A DNA stretch of 64,000 nucleotides from Aphrophora alni (GCA_963513935.1 OY740771.1:15208954-15272953); one strand, 5' to 3'; positions 26,280 to 38,131 are shown, counted from the stretch's first letter. Made by a program: numbers and translations. Notes: a model not told the origin generated them from the sequence alone.

Positions 26280-27040
26280 TTTTACTAGGGAACCAACACA
26301 TTTTTGTATCTCTTTAAGAAGGGGACCGTCACTCAAACAGTAGCAGAACTTTTTCTAACCTAACCTAACCTAATCTAACCTAACTTAACCAACTTTATAT
26401 ATAATATATTAAATACACACTTTTGTTCTGGTTCCAAACAGATTTTCATCCTTGTTCCAACAGTACCACCTGAATTTACGTTATTAGAAATCTAACAAAA
26501 CTCTACTGGTTCCACATTCTTTCTGTTTCTGATAAAATACACGCCAACAACGTTTCAGCTGTTCTGTCAAGGCAGGTTTTGTCTGTCCTATTTATTTCTA
26601 TAGAAAATTGTTTACTAGTGGCGGTCCTCATCTTGAACAATTTTTTACTTGAAAAGTTTTACAATGAACTATGACTAGATTAATTTTTGTTACATACAAA
26701 AACAGTTTTTTTTTATCGTGTATTAAATTGATGCATGGTCTCTTTAAACGATTTTTGACTTAAAACATCACATTTGACCATCTGTAACAATTTTATAAAG
26801 GTATTTTGTATAGAAAAATTAATAAATTTAATTCAATCCACTTAACGATTGGCACCCAAATGGTTTCCTAACGTAACCTAACCTAACCAAATATAAAATA
26901 TAGGCTTACGTAATATGTGAATACACACTTTATTGTTCTTAAGCCCAATATAAATTGATGTCATTCCAAATTGCGTCAAACAGATCTTCATCCTTGTTCC
27001 TATAGTTTTATAAAGAAATATTTTTTTAGCACAACCCTAA
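26280..27040 (+). repeat. Repeat family E copies with CCTAACCTAA block
   Basis: One copy at about 26310-26640 carries CACTCAAACAGTAGC, CCTAACCTAACCTAA, CATCCTTGTTCC and CTCTACTGGTTCCACATT. A second partial copy lies at 26860-27030 (CCTAACCTAACC, TTGTTCTTAAGCCCAATAT, CATCCTTGTTCC). The telomere-like runs are internal to a dispersed repeat, so they do not mark a chromosome end. Confidence 0.55.
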
Positions 27041-27114
27041 TGGTGGTGCTATAGAAATAAATTATACCCAAATACATCAAAACATAAATTTTGATCAAAA
27101 TCGATCCGTAAATA

Positions 27115-27870
27115 ATAAAGACTTTTTACTGGTTTCAGGGGTAAACAACACCCTTTGTGTGGAACATTTTCAAAACCGTTTCTTAATACGAGTCTACAGA
27201 TTTACAACAAACTATATTACCAATTTCATAGCTCTATGATTCTTGGATCCAGAGAATATGCATGAGGGGTAAAAAACACATTTGGAGTGGAACATTTTCA
27301 AAATCATTTCTTAGTACGCGTCTACAGACTACCCCAAACCATATTGCAAATTCCTACCTCTAGGTTTCTTGGATCGAGAGAATATGCATGAGGAGGTAAA
27401 AACACCCTTGTAGTGGAACAGTTTACCCCAAACCATATTTCCAAATCCATAGCTTTAGGATTCTTGTATCCAGAGATATGCTTTATGGGTTAAAACACCC
27501 TTGGAGTGAAACATTTTCAAAACCTTTTCTTAGTACGCGTCTACAAACCTACCCCAAACCATATTTCCAAATTAATAGCTTTAGGATTCTTGTATCCAGA
27601 GATATGCTTCATGGGTTAAAACACCCTTGGAGTGAAACATTTTCAAAACCTTTTCTTAGTAAGCGTCTACAAACCTACCCCAAACCATGTTAAGTAATTC
27701 ATAGCTCTAGGCTTTTTGGATCCAGAGATATGCTTTAGGGGTAAAAACACCCTTGGAGTGAAACATTTTCAAAACCCTTACTTAGTAAACATCTACACAA
27801 CTACCCCAAAGCTTGTTAAAAAATTAATAGCTCTAGGTTTCTTCGATCCAGAGATTTCGTGAGGAGTCAG
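27115..27870 (+). repeat. Tandem repeat, about 125-bp unit, about six copies
   Basis: Units carry GGGTAAAAACACCC, TTGGAGTG(G/A)AACATTTTC, AAAACC(T)TTTCTTAGTA, GCGTCTACA and ACCCCAAACCAT, then a TAGCT(C/T)TAGG(A/T)TTCTTG segment and CCAGAGATATGC. The last units are the most alike. Open frames here merely follow the repeat. Confidence 0.85.
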
Positions 27871-27880
27871 TGGGTTTTGA

Positions 27881-27881
<1 letters not shown>

Positions 27882-27935
<54 letters not shown>
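27882..27935. repeat. (TA)n microsatellite
   Basis: About 27 TA units directly after the 125-bp array. Confidence 0.95.
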
Positions 27936-27940
<5 letters not shown>

Positions 27941-27999
27941 TAGATTTTAGAAGTTTTAATAAAATTTATATCGTTGGATGGGGCTAGGAGATCTTTTGG

Positions 28000-29690
28000 G
28001 GCTTGCTTAATTGGGCTGTATCCAAAAAGTTAGTTTTAGTTCTATCCCAAATTTTGTTACATATTCAAAAATTATTAAACAATTTTATACGATTCTAATA
28101 CGTATCGTAAACTGTTAGTTTTCATTGTAAGAAGGGAAATCACAATATTGAGTATTTAAACGTAAACAGGTCTCATAATTATTACAGTCTATACTGTACA
28201 ATATAATAAATAAACACCTGATTTGTTTGTTTCATATTTCAGAAATAAACATTTATTTCAAGTAACAGGTAGTTTATCAAAATTACTGCTAGAGCTAACA
28301 AGATTTTCATGGGACCGTAGCGAGTCATAATTTGACAGGTGAGCGGAGCGAAAGAACAAACAGTTAACTATCGATTTCACCGACCAATTAATCGACTCTA
28401 ATCTCAAACATATAATTAGAACCACTGAAATTCTCATCTTTTTTTCCTCTTGTAATTAAAATTTCTTGTTTAAAATTTTCAATTTACTATCCTAGGGTCT
28501 AAATGTCATTGTTTATACTTCGTGATTTATCGTATCAGAACCATTTCGTTCGGATTGCCAAATCGGAATAACGACGGGGGTCAATTTGCCCCGGAGTCGT
28601 TCGATTAACTCCAGTTTTGAACTTTCACCTATATTCAGCCTCGTTGCACCTGTAGAGGAAATAACTTCTGACAACTGTTTAATCTACTTTAGGTTTCTCT
28701 TAACTTTTATCATGCCGTCAGTGGATTTTGATGAAATTATCAGATTTAGTTAACCGTGTTTTAAATTGTTGCGACAAGTGTTTCTCGACTTGTTCGAATT
28801 AACGATTCAATTTTTTTTTCAAAACATTAATATAGCTTTATTTTGTTTATATTTAAATAAATATATTGTAACAAAATTGAATTGTATATGAATTCTCGCT
28901 GATTATATTTTGTATATGTTTTCTCCTGTACAGACATAACAAACATACTGTAAACCCCAAATACTGCCATGATTAAATTTAAATGGAAAGCCGCCATAAG
29001 ATCAAATCATAAAATTCCAATATTTTCTCAAGTGTTATTATACAAATTTTGGTCAAATGTAGCCTCTAAGAGCTATCTCCCCAAAAATATCAATTTCTGA
29101 ACTGTCAAATGAAAATTACCGTTAAAGTGTCTCAAAATCAGTGCAAAGATTTTCGATAAAATTTTGTAGATTTATGAAACTTTTATAAACCAAATCACTG
29201 TGGAAGTTCGTTATACATTTGGATAAAACCTAAACAGACACTACAGCTTCTGTAAATGTTCTTTATCGTAGACAAATTAATGGATTTTTATCAAACTTTG
29301 GCTATATCTGGAGCCGTTTTTTTGAGTTAAAACTTAATTCAAACTTTTATAAACATGGCGCTTTTCCAATTTTTAATCGAGAACATCCGAAAAAGAAATA
29401 TATCTATTTCGGAATTTGAACCCAACTTTTTTTAATCTAACCTTTTCATTTGTCATTAAATTATCTTCTTAATGCAGAATTAGTCGGAATATTCTGTTTT
29501 TTATCCAAATATTCTAAGTAAAAATAAAGAAATGAAAGTTGCTGATTCCATGGTCTACAAGACATTAGACGATTATACTGCGTTTAAAGTTGACTTCTTA
29601 TCGGCATTTGTAGGTATAGAATTGATATAGAATAAGAAAATAAGTAAAGAGCAAAGTAAACTATGAACAAAGTTGTTATATAACATTGGT
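28000..29690. other. Non-coding stretch with GC-richer islands
   Basis: No gene. Two blocks of higher complexity lie at about 28290-28400 (CATGGGACCGTAGCGAGTC, GACAGGTGAGCGGAGCG) and 28530-28700 (ATAACGACGGGGGTCAATTT, TGCACCTGTAGAGG). They could be regulatory blocks of a host gene. Family D-like fragments (CCGCCATAAG, ACATGGCGC) lie at about 28980-29400. Confidence 0.4.
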
Positions 29691-29698
29691 AATGCAAG

Positions 29699-30556
29699 TA
29701 TTGACTTAATTATAGCACTTTATCTGCATATTGACTTAAACTATCACAATTTATCTGCATATTGATTTATGTTATAACACTTTATCTGCATATAGACTTA
29801 TGGTATTGTACTCTATTTGCATATTGACTTACGCCATCCTACATTATCTGCATATTAACTTAAGTTATCGCACTTTATCTGCGTATTGACTTACGCCATC
29901 CCACATTATTTGTATATTGACTTACGTTATCACACTTTATCTGCGCATTGACTTACGTTATCGCAATTTATCTGCATATTGACTTACGTTGTCGAAATAT
30001 ATCTGCATATTGATTTACACTACCACAATATATCTGCATATTGATTTATATTATAACACTTTATCTGCATATGGACTACGTTATTGTACTCTATTTGAAT
30101 ATTGACTTACTCCATCGCACATTATCTGCATATTGACTTACGTTATCGCAATGTATCTGCATATTGACTTACGTTATCGCACTTTATCTGCGTATTGACT
30201 TACGCCATCCCACATTATTTGCATATTGACTTACGTTATTGCACTTTATCTGCGTATTGACTTACGTTATCACACTTTATCTGCGCATTGACTTACGTTA
30301 TCGCAATTTATCTGCATATTGACTTACGTTGTCGAAATATATCTGCATATTGACTTACGCTATCGCACTTTATCTGCATATCGACTTACGTTATCGCACT
30401 TTATCTGCATATTGACTTACACTACCACAATATATCTGCATATTGATTTATATTATAACACTTTATATGGACTACGTTATTGTACTCTATTTGAATATTG
30501 ACTTACGCCATCTCAAATTATCTGCATATTGACTTACGTTATCACACTTTGTTTGT
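29699..30556 (+). repeat. 31-bp satellite array, about 27 units
   Basis: The consensus phrase is ATCTGCATATTGACTTACG then TTATCGCACTTT, with successive ATCTGC starts spaced 31 bp (for example about 30123, 30154 and 30185). Units vary by substitution and a few are shortened. Open frames through it are repeat artefacts. The array abuts a family C repeat copy on its right. Confidence 0.92.
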
Positions 30557-30567
30557 ATCGTTAGCGT

Positions 30568-30750
30568 CTGTACGTAGGCTAAGCACGATAGCAGCCGCAA
30601 AAATTAAGTAGGGAACATGTAGTTGTGTACAGTGCATCAAAGTGTGCTCGTATATAACTCTGTTGAAAATTAGAAAAATCCTAAATAAAATGTCAAAAAG
30701 ACGTTATTTTAAACAGCTTTTTGTTATCGTTTTTCACTTTAAAATACTAA
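30568..30750 (+). repeat. Dispersed repeat family C copy
   Basis: Homologous to 11740-11940 (GTCTGTACGT, GCAAAAATTAAG, AGTGTGCTCGTATATAACTC, TTTTAAACAGCTTTTTGTTA). It directly follows the 31-bp satellite array. Confidence 0.6.
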
Positions 30751-30889
30751 ATTTGTATATTTCATTTCTGCATGCAATCTCCATCTATCTTTGATGACAA
30801 ATAGCTAAATTCATTTTCAAAAATATAATTTGTAATTCTAACCTCAAAATGTGATATTCATTTACGAGATCCATTAGAGCCGCGTCATA

Positions 30890-31215
30890 GACAAGAATGT
30901 GGCGCTTTAGTATGTACACAAGGGCCACTAAGGAGACACTGACACGAGCGAAGCGAGTGGATTAAAGTTGCTTTCTTCTCAAAGCTAACGTTAAGAAAGT
31001 AGATATTTACGAGGTTCGGAAAACCTGGGTATCAACGGTTTTAAACAAACTACTGTGTAAAACCATATGATCTACTAATAGAATTTAACATTTCCTACAA
31101 GGCTCAATAAAGAACTTCTGGGAGTTACAATTTAAGGACTTAATAAAATTGTATTACCTTGCCTGTCAGGTGCTCACACATAGTGAGTACGAAAATGACG
31201 TACTCGAGAAGCCTA
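30890..31215 (+). repeat. Dispersed repeat family F copy
   Basis: Shares CGAGCGAAGCGAGTG-like, ACGAGGTTCGGAAAACC-like, CAACGGTTTTAAA-like and GTGAGTACGAAAATGACGT-like parts with 62340-62580. No coding frame. Confidence 0.5.
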
Positions 31216-31229
31216 GCTGGGTTTACATA

Positions 31230-31330
31230 TTTCTTTATTAAGTCTTGGGTTAGATCCCTTTTCATTTTTCCCATCACCTGAACAAGTCTTCTTATCTTTA
31301 CGGTATTAGAGTTTTCGAGGGGTAATGGTC
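31230..31330 (-). repeat. Dispersed repeat family B fragment, reverse strand
   Basis: Reverse-strand reading gives CCCTCGAAAACTCTAATACC and GATCTAACCCAAGACTT, matching the ends of the 11385 copy with a middle deletion. Confidence 0.45.
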
Positions 31331-31352
31331 TTTACTTTTTTTTTTTAATATT

Positions 31353-31355
<3 letters not shown>

Positions 31356-31397
<42 letters not shown>
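31356..31397. repeat. (AT)n microsatellite
   Basis: About 21 AT units following an A/T-rich stretch. Confidence 0.95.
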
Positions 31398-31400
<3 letters not shown>

Positions 31401-32094
31401 GATGATGATCGATAAATTTTTCACCATCAACAAAGATGAAATCTATTTTATTTTTTTATTATAAAAAAAAAAAAAAAATTCTACAAATTAGTAAAATTCT
31501 CAATCATCTGGAATTTAATACATAATTCTAAATACACGTCATTAAAAACATGAAATATTACGACGCTTTTTTACAGAATTAAACGGTAATAAATCATTAT
31601 TCTGATTTCTACTTACGTCAAACATTTCCATTTTAAAACCGTACATGCTATTTGTACAATTTAATGAAAGCCGCATGACCTTTTCTTACATAATTACCCT
31701 GCACGATTATAGTTGTATACCTTTTCGAAACGATCTAACCTCTAATTTAATCTAAAATATATGTACTGTGTATATATTTTGATAGAATTTCTCTCCGCGA
31801 TATTCAATATATGGAAAATGATGAATGTGCATAATTGCCGTTCAAAACATTACGGCTTTGCTTGTTTATAGAATTATAAATATCAATAATAACTGACCTC
31901 TTCGGTATATTAATGATAAGTACATATGCCATATAAAGTATTATTTATGTACACATTTAAGATAATTTATCATTTTTATATGTAAAATTTATTACTCAGT
32001 TAAAAAACGTAATTAAACGTGAGAAATATTTTTAAAACGATCACGCACTTCCAGAACCGAAAGGGAAGACATGTGGTATTGATAAATGTTAATT

Positions 32095-32280
32095 ATAAAA
32101 CGTAAATCGATGAGGTTGGGTTCGTGGGCACCAGACACCTACACTCGAACCCTGACCTCCGCAGTGAAGGTGTCGACCACGATCAACGTTAGACAGGTGC
32201 ATACAGACCTTCGCCATCTGTCTTTCATCGGATTTTATTGGAACCCGTACATCTGGAGCTGGCCTTGTTGTAACCTTTAA
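32095..32280. other. GC-rich island with open frames on both strands
   Basis: This 185-bp block is clearly GC-richer than its flanks. The + strand has an ATG frame at 32110-32280 (57 codons, begins MRLGSWAPDTYTRTLTS) and the - strand is open over most of the same span. No domain is recognisable and no clear splice sites were found. It could be a host exon, a retroposed fragment or a regulatory block. Confidence 0.2.
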
Positions 32281-32479
32281 AAACCTATTCAGAATTTAAA
32301 ACAACATGCAATCTATACTAAGTCACGTTCGCCGAAACAATGTAAATAAATCGTGCAAAAATATCGCACTAACTTTCTCATTTTAGCCATATATAGTCGG
32401 AACCATATTTGTTTAGCTGTTGTAAAAAAAAAAAAAAAAAAAAAAAAAGGAAAACATACAATAAAGTTTCAAGTGTCAT

Positions 32480-33020
32480 AATTTGTTTAATAAATACTGT
32501 TTACATTTTTGGACATATTTGAGATATTTAGCTCGAAAAAAATTAATAGGCGCCATTTTGAAATAGTTACAGATCACAATTGAATTTTTTATGCAATTCA
32601 AAGCAATGGATTTTACAATTTTTATAAAGTGTTTATTGTCAATAACGCACTTATTTTTTGACCTTCACAAAAAATAGATAAACTGTAGGTCTCTAGATTT
32701 GTTTCTTTAGTGAATGTTTTGTAGAAGTAATGGTTTCCAAGATAATCAACATTATATATTTTTAACGGCCGCCATTTTGAACATATACAAAATAAACTAT
32801 GTATTTTCGGTAGACTTATAAAACGTAACATACAAAATATATAAATATATGTACTAAATTTGAACTTAACATCTTTTCTATTACCCTAGTTTGTTTTGTA
32901 TAAAAAAAACAAAACTACAGATATCTGGAAAACTAAGCGTTATTGAATAAAATTTTATTCTTAATTTTTTCACAAAAACAGTTTCCATTGTTTGGTAGGT
33001 TATTTATTGGACACTCTGTA
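32480..33020 (+). repeat. Repeat family D-like copy
   Basis: Contains GGCGCCATTTTGAAATAG, GGCCGCCATTTTGAACATA, the TTTCGGTAGACTTATAAAAC and TACTAAATTTGAACTTAAC segments, and ends ACACTCTGTATAC near 33012-33023. It matches copies at 20990-21345, 35540-35905 and, on the reverse strand, 61620-62170. Confidence 0.55.
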
Positions 33021-33169
33021 TACTTAAATAGGTTCTAAACTTGCTTGTATTAGCTATAAATTTGATTGAAATTGATCTTCTTATGAGGGCCGTTAAGCTT
33101 CTTTATTTTGCAAATATATTTTAATCGTATTATTACGTTACGATTTTGAACTCGTGTTTAGGCTGTAAT

Positions 33170-34700
33170 TATTTACATTAATATTTGATTGAAATCAGAA
33201 CAGACGATTTTGAGAAATCTCTTTTTATTGCATATTATTATTATTTTTACCGATAACTCATCAACTGAGATATTTAAAAGATGGTAACCAATAAGGTTTC
33301 TTGCGATAGTTACAACTAGTGCTTCAGCAAAATGTGACCAAAATACTTACAACTGTTTTAAATGAAATCTAAATTATATGTTTTGCTCTTACAGCAGTTA
33401 CCACAAAATTTCAACTTATAAAAAATAATGAAATAAGTCAAGAGATACGGCTAAAATGTGCACTTGTATGAAACTTTATCACCGTGGCTGTATGGAGACG
33501 TCTATTGTTTGGCGTCGTACAAACAATAGGAGGATAGACAGACATCAGTCTACAACCACATTTTTAAGGCCCGTAGGTAACACTAAGGACGTTTCTAAAT
33601 TTACGTGAATGACCAGTTATAAGTCCCAATCAGTCTACACAGACATGCCTATGAATCCAATATATTTCAAACTTTGCAGTTATATTCCTTGTATAAAGGG
33701 AAAAAATATCGGTAACAAAAAATTACCTTGGAGTAGTTAGAGGCAAAAATTATAGAGTTGATATATATATTTAAATATTATGTATGTGGTATTTAGTAAA
33801 ACTAGCAGTTATTATGATTACGAATATGTATGTTTATTTGACGAACAGATTAATATTTTTGGGCTGGGCTAAATTTAAACTGTTAGATATCATGACTCCC
33901 CCCTCCACAACGTGGCCTTCAAATCTGTAAAATGTGAATTAGTATTTGCAATTAAACTACAGTGCGAAATCATACATTATAGTTATTTGTGTAGCGAATA
34001 AAACTTAATTTAACAACACAATGAGAAATACCAAGTGTCAAAGTTTTAAAAACAGTTTTTGTGAGTTGTGAGATAAACATCTCAATAAACATTAGAATAA
34101 AGATTGCATTTTCATTGATTTCTCTTTATTAACGATACGTATAATTTCATACTCCTCTGTTTGTAAGTTGCAACGCGTCTACACAAACAAGACGATATAT
34201 TCTATATAATTCAAATTTGACATATATAATCATTGTACTTTCCACATATATGAAAAATATAGCGGTAACAAACAATTGACCTTGGGGTAGTTTGTGAGGT
34301 ATCATATAAAACTATAAGTTATTTTGATTACGAATATGTAAAAAAATTAATATGTTGGCGATAGGACACATAAAAGATTTCCTATTTGTAAAAATAATTG
34401 TCCCTATATACCTACAGATCCCTTGACCCTTTTAATGAGAAGCTACCCTTGAGCAAAATTTGATAAACGTAGAGCAGATTTTCAGAAAAAAGTAATTTTC
34501 TAAATTTTCCTAACCTAACCTAAAATTTTGAGTTATAGAAAATGAACAAGTCCTAAGATTTGTCCACATACGAAATTTGATTTAAACCTGTCTTCCCAGT
34601 TTGAGCTGCACAAGCAACAGACGACAGACATTCTAAAAACCATTTTTTGTATTCAAATAACCTCAAAACGGATATATACGCATACACTTTGACATCGCAT
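33170..34700 (+). repeat. Dispersed repeat family A, near-complete copy plus partial duplicate
   Basis: Parallels 4495-6100: CAATCAGTCTACACAGAC, AAAATATCGGTAACAAAAAA, TTGATATATATTTAAATATT, TTAATATTTTTGGGCTGGGC, and an ACAGACGACAGACATTC end. A second partial start lies at about 34140-34375. No coding frame survives. Confidence 0.6.
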
Positions 34701-36425
34701 ATTTAAGAAATTAAATAGAAGCCAAACTGGTTTAAAGTGATTGGAAATATTAATTAAATGAAAATCTCAAGCAGTAAATTGAAAAATTGTAACGTTGAAG
34801 ATTTAGCCGTTATGGATCACGATTGTTATTAATTTAAAAAGTTGTGTGTTCTAGATTTAATTACTGGGACGGTCTTCTCGGCCAATTTAAGTAATTAATC
34901 AAATTAAAATAAAATGGAATTTCTAACAGGTTGATAATTAAATCAACTCGTCATGCGGTTGATATGCTGACTTGATAACACTGGAATGCCTGTTATAGAA
35001 ATTGTGAACAATTTCATGTAACGTGCATTGATCCTAATAATGTTTAGTCATTTTGGTGTAGTGCATATATCGAATTTATTATGTAGTTTTTGAAACTATT
35101 GAAGAAGTCCTTTCAACCCAAAAAATTGGTTCCTTAATTTTAATGGTTCAGGAAAATAAAAAATTTAATATCCTAAACTAAATTTGGTGAAATCTGTAAA
35201 CTAGTATAATGTCTCGCATATCTCATTTTGTGCAAAATAAAAACCAGCATTTAACGATGCCCAAACTAATTTGGAAAGAAACACAATAAAACTAATAAAC
35301 GGCCTAACGACACTGCACACTCTTTCTCACTCACCCGAAATAAATAAATACGAGTGAAAACCTAATCGTCATTAAAAATATCTTTTCTATAGTTGTCAAT
35401 CAAAGAATGAAAATGAACCATTCAGTCCGTCTTTGAAAAAAAACAAATTTATATTCAGAATGTTCCTGTAATGCGCGAAGATAATACAGGGGATGGTTGT
35501 ATGTGTCAAAATAATAAAAAATTTCCTATAAACATATATCTGGAAACGCTTATTTTACCAGCTATCAGACATTCTGTTTTTTTAACTAAATAATTTATAT
35601 CTCCAGAACGACTTAACCGATTGAGTTGAAATTATGCACGGTCTTACCAATATAAATACTTTAAGGACTCCTATTGCAAACTACTAGTGAGAAAAGTCGC
35701 GGTTTTTGGTACATTGACGAATTTAGACTATATATCTAATTTATTTCCAAAAATGTAATGTTTTTTTTGTATAAAACACAAAAAGGTGGCAAGAAAACTA
35801 TGCTTGTTTCAAATAAATGAATGTTTCTTCTGTATTTACGTCAACCCCAGGAAAAATTTCCTAAAGTATCCGACAAGAATTCTGAAACATCTTGTATATA
35901 TAAACACCTCTACTATCATTTGCTGAAATTACAAATTTAAATATGAAATTGTTACTTATTGATATTTATAAATGAAGAAAACGAAAATGCTTACGTGAAA
36001 CTGAAGTAGTTGAAACGGCCAATCATTGTAGTGATGTTTTGATTTCTACAAACTATAAATTGCGTTTTTATGAAATATTTATCAAACAAGTGTCTACAAT
36101 TAAAAGTATGTCAGAAATAATATTTTAGTTATTTCCATTTGAATTTCAAGCAATCATACCTATGCGACAATATATGAATATTCTCATAAATTTTGTAGGT
36201 ATTTTTCACACAGACATTGACTTGAGACCCTAAATACTTTTCCAAGAATCTTTTAAGGATTTTTTTTTTCTATATTGACTAAAGAGTGTTTAATTTATTA
36301 TTTAGTCTTTATTTTAAGAAAGTTTTCTCTAATATTGATTGCATTTGTTTTTGTAGGAATGAATCAAAATAAACACAAGTGTGTGCTAACACTACACGAC
36401 TTAGGGTTCGTTCCTAGACATATAG
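34700..36425. other. AT-rich non-coding stretch with a family D copy
   Basis: No gene. A family D copy lies at about 35540-35905 (GCGGTTTTTGGTACATTGAC, CCTAAAGTATCCGACAAGAA, ending ACATCTTGTATA). Confidence 0.45.
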
Positions 36426-36737
36426 GGACAGTTAGTCTTTTAAGCCGTCTAGCGCCAACATATTATTTTTTCGTCAAATAAACTAAGATGATGTACATAA
36501 TCAGAATAACTTCTAGTTTTATTTGATACCTCACGTACTATATTTCCATTTTTTTTAACTCGATAGTTATTGCCCCCGAACTACCCCCGGGTCATTTTTT
36601 TTATTACCACTACATTTTCCCCATATGTGAGACATTACAAAGAATATAAATGCAAAGTTTGAAATAGATAAGATTATAAAGTATCGTCTTCTCTGTGTAG
36701 AAGAGTTGCGTCCTAGAGACAGAGAGACGGACACGCA
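36425..36737 (-). repeat. Dispersed repeat family A, part left of the palindrome
   Basis: Reverse-oriented copy parallel to 58945-59235 and 59460-59735 (TTTTAAGCCGTCTAGCGCCA, TAATCAGAATAACTTCTAG, TTATTGCCCCCGAACTACC, TCTGTGTAGAAGAGTTGCG, AGACGGACACGCA). It breaks off exactly at 36737, where the palindromic element begins, and resumes at 52470-52530. It therefore gives the pre-insertion context of the element. Confidence 0.75.
36732..36737. repeat. 6-bp target-site duplication, left copy
   Basis: CACGCA lies directly outside the left terminus AGTAGTAAG and is repeated exactly at 52470-52475 directly outside the right terminus. The uninterrupted family A copy near 59172-59185 carries GACACGCGTG once at the equivalent place. 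Confidence 0.82.
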
Positions 36738-36812
36738 AGTAGTAAGAGCGATACTTCACCGCGCCGGTCAAAGGTCAAGTCCAAAGGTCAAAGATAAGAA
36801 TTATCGTCTTTG
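36738..36812. promoter_or_regulatory. Left terminus: AGT-AGT end and clustered AGGTCA half-sites
   Basis: The first six bases are a tandem AGT triplet. At 36766-36777 lies GGTCAAAGGTCA, a direct repeat spaced by one base (DR1, the HNF4/USP-type nuclear-receptor layout), with a third half-site AAAGGTCA at 36783-36790. An imperfect GATAA...TTATC palindrome follows at about 36793-36806. Terminal triplet repeats are used for slide-back in protein-primed replication, and adenovirus origins bind host factors within their first 50 bp. A similar origin role is inference. Confidence 0.4.
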
Positions 36813-37760
36813 AGAACGTACTGGCGCCAATAAGTAAACAAAGATAAGGGTAATGTAAACAGTACATAGGTCAACTATGAGAAATAGTAGAGCCCACTAA
36901 GTAAACAAAGGTTTAAGTAATCATGTAATGTAAATAAAGAGTGAATTTTGGTCCAGTGTGTCGACATTCAAAGTAAATAAGAGATCAGAGTCCAGCGGCA
37001 GTTTGGCCCGGATTTAGAGTAAACATTGGTAAGCAAATAAACAAATAGGTCAAATTATCAGTTTAATTTGGTATCTATGTGAGTGAGCGTTACAGGTTGA
37101 AGTCCAAGATTATGACCTATTAAAGTCCACCCGGAGTTTGGGCCAGAAAATATTGTCTGATGTGACATGCGTCATTTTGAAATTAATTGGTATATATTAT
37201 TATGGATTATGATCGGACAAAGTCCCCCCCCCCCGGAGTTTTGACCAGAAAATATTGTCACATGAGTTATTTTAGTCGACATATATTAGTTTAGACTATG
37301 ACCGATCAAATTCCAACCGTATTTTGGGTAGTTCACAGATATTGAAATTACATAAGCTATTTAAAAATATTCAAACTTTTAAAAATTAGTTGATAAATAT
37401 AAAATATATAGAATGTTATCAAAATACATCAGTTGAAATAATGGAGCCTTTGGGTCACTGTTAGGAGTCTGGCGCCATAGTGTAAACAAAGATAACGAGT
37501 ACAGAGTTAATGTGTGTAAATAAAGAAAATTGATAATTAGTTATTAAAGTAAATAAAATGTTGTGGTCAGGGGGGGGGCAATCTTTGTCCACCATTAGTT
37601 TAGGGGCAGTTTGGGTTTGACGTCTGTTTTAAAATTATAAAATATATATAGTGTTATCAGAGATGAGAGACTACAAGTTAGTGTATGTAAATATTGATAA
37701 CAAATAACGAGTACAAAGTTGATGTAAATAAAATGTTGTGGTCAGAGGGCTTCTCTGTTT
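36738..37760. repeat. Subterminal degenerate direct repeats, left
   Basis: Phrases recur: GGCGCCA(A)TA...GTAAACAAAGATAA at about 36822 and 37470; TATGA(C/T)C...AAAGTCC, CCGGAGTTT and CCAGAAAATATTGTC at about 37108 and 37208, with a weaker third at 37298; AAAATGTTGTGGTCAG at about 37556 and 37731; a TATAAAATATATA...GTTATCA part at about 37396 and 37634. No coding frame. Subterminal repeats of this kind are common in integrating linear elements. Confidence 0.7.
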
Positions 37761-37818
37761 ATTGAATGTTATTGATTGATATCTAATTAGTCAATAATTA
37801 AAATATCATAATTTTTTA

Positions 37819-37823
<5 letters not shown>

Positions 37824-37857
<34 letters not shown>
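37824..37857. repeat. (AT)n microsatellite in left arm
   Basis: About 17 AT units; the mirror copy at 51329-51383 has about 27. Confidence 0.95.
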
Positions 37858-37860
<3 letters not shown>

Positions 37861-38129
37861 TATATTTATGTTCAGTGTAGTGTTAATAAATGCAAGTGTT
37901 CTTAAACGAGCTAATGCGGAGATAATTCTTTTTTTAATACAGCGTTCAATAAATTAAATAATAATATACTGTTACATTTATAATTTATTTGTAGACGTTG
38001 AAATATCATAAAACATTGAAATAATAAATGTATCAACGTTGTTAAATATGAAATTGTTTCTAGTATTGCTTTGTACAGATTGCTATGCATTGAGTACGAT
38101 CATTATATTTCTAGTTGGATATATATAAG

Positions 38130-38131
<2 letters not shown>

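Noticed and set aside
26350..26395. Telomere (CCTAA run)
   Set aside because: The run is short, imperfect and internal to a dispersed repeat with several copies.
27478..27693. 71-codon repetitive peptide
   Set aside because: It is a translation of the 125-bp tandem array.
30319..30501. 60-codon repetitive peptide
   Set aside because: It is a translation of the 31-bp satellite.
32150..32280. tRNA or tRNA-derived SINE on the reverse strand (GGTTCGAGTGT resembles a B box)
   Set aside because: The expected T-arm and acceptor pairing could not be formed.
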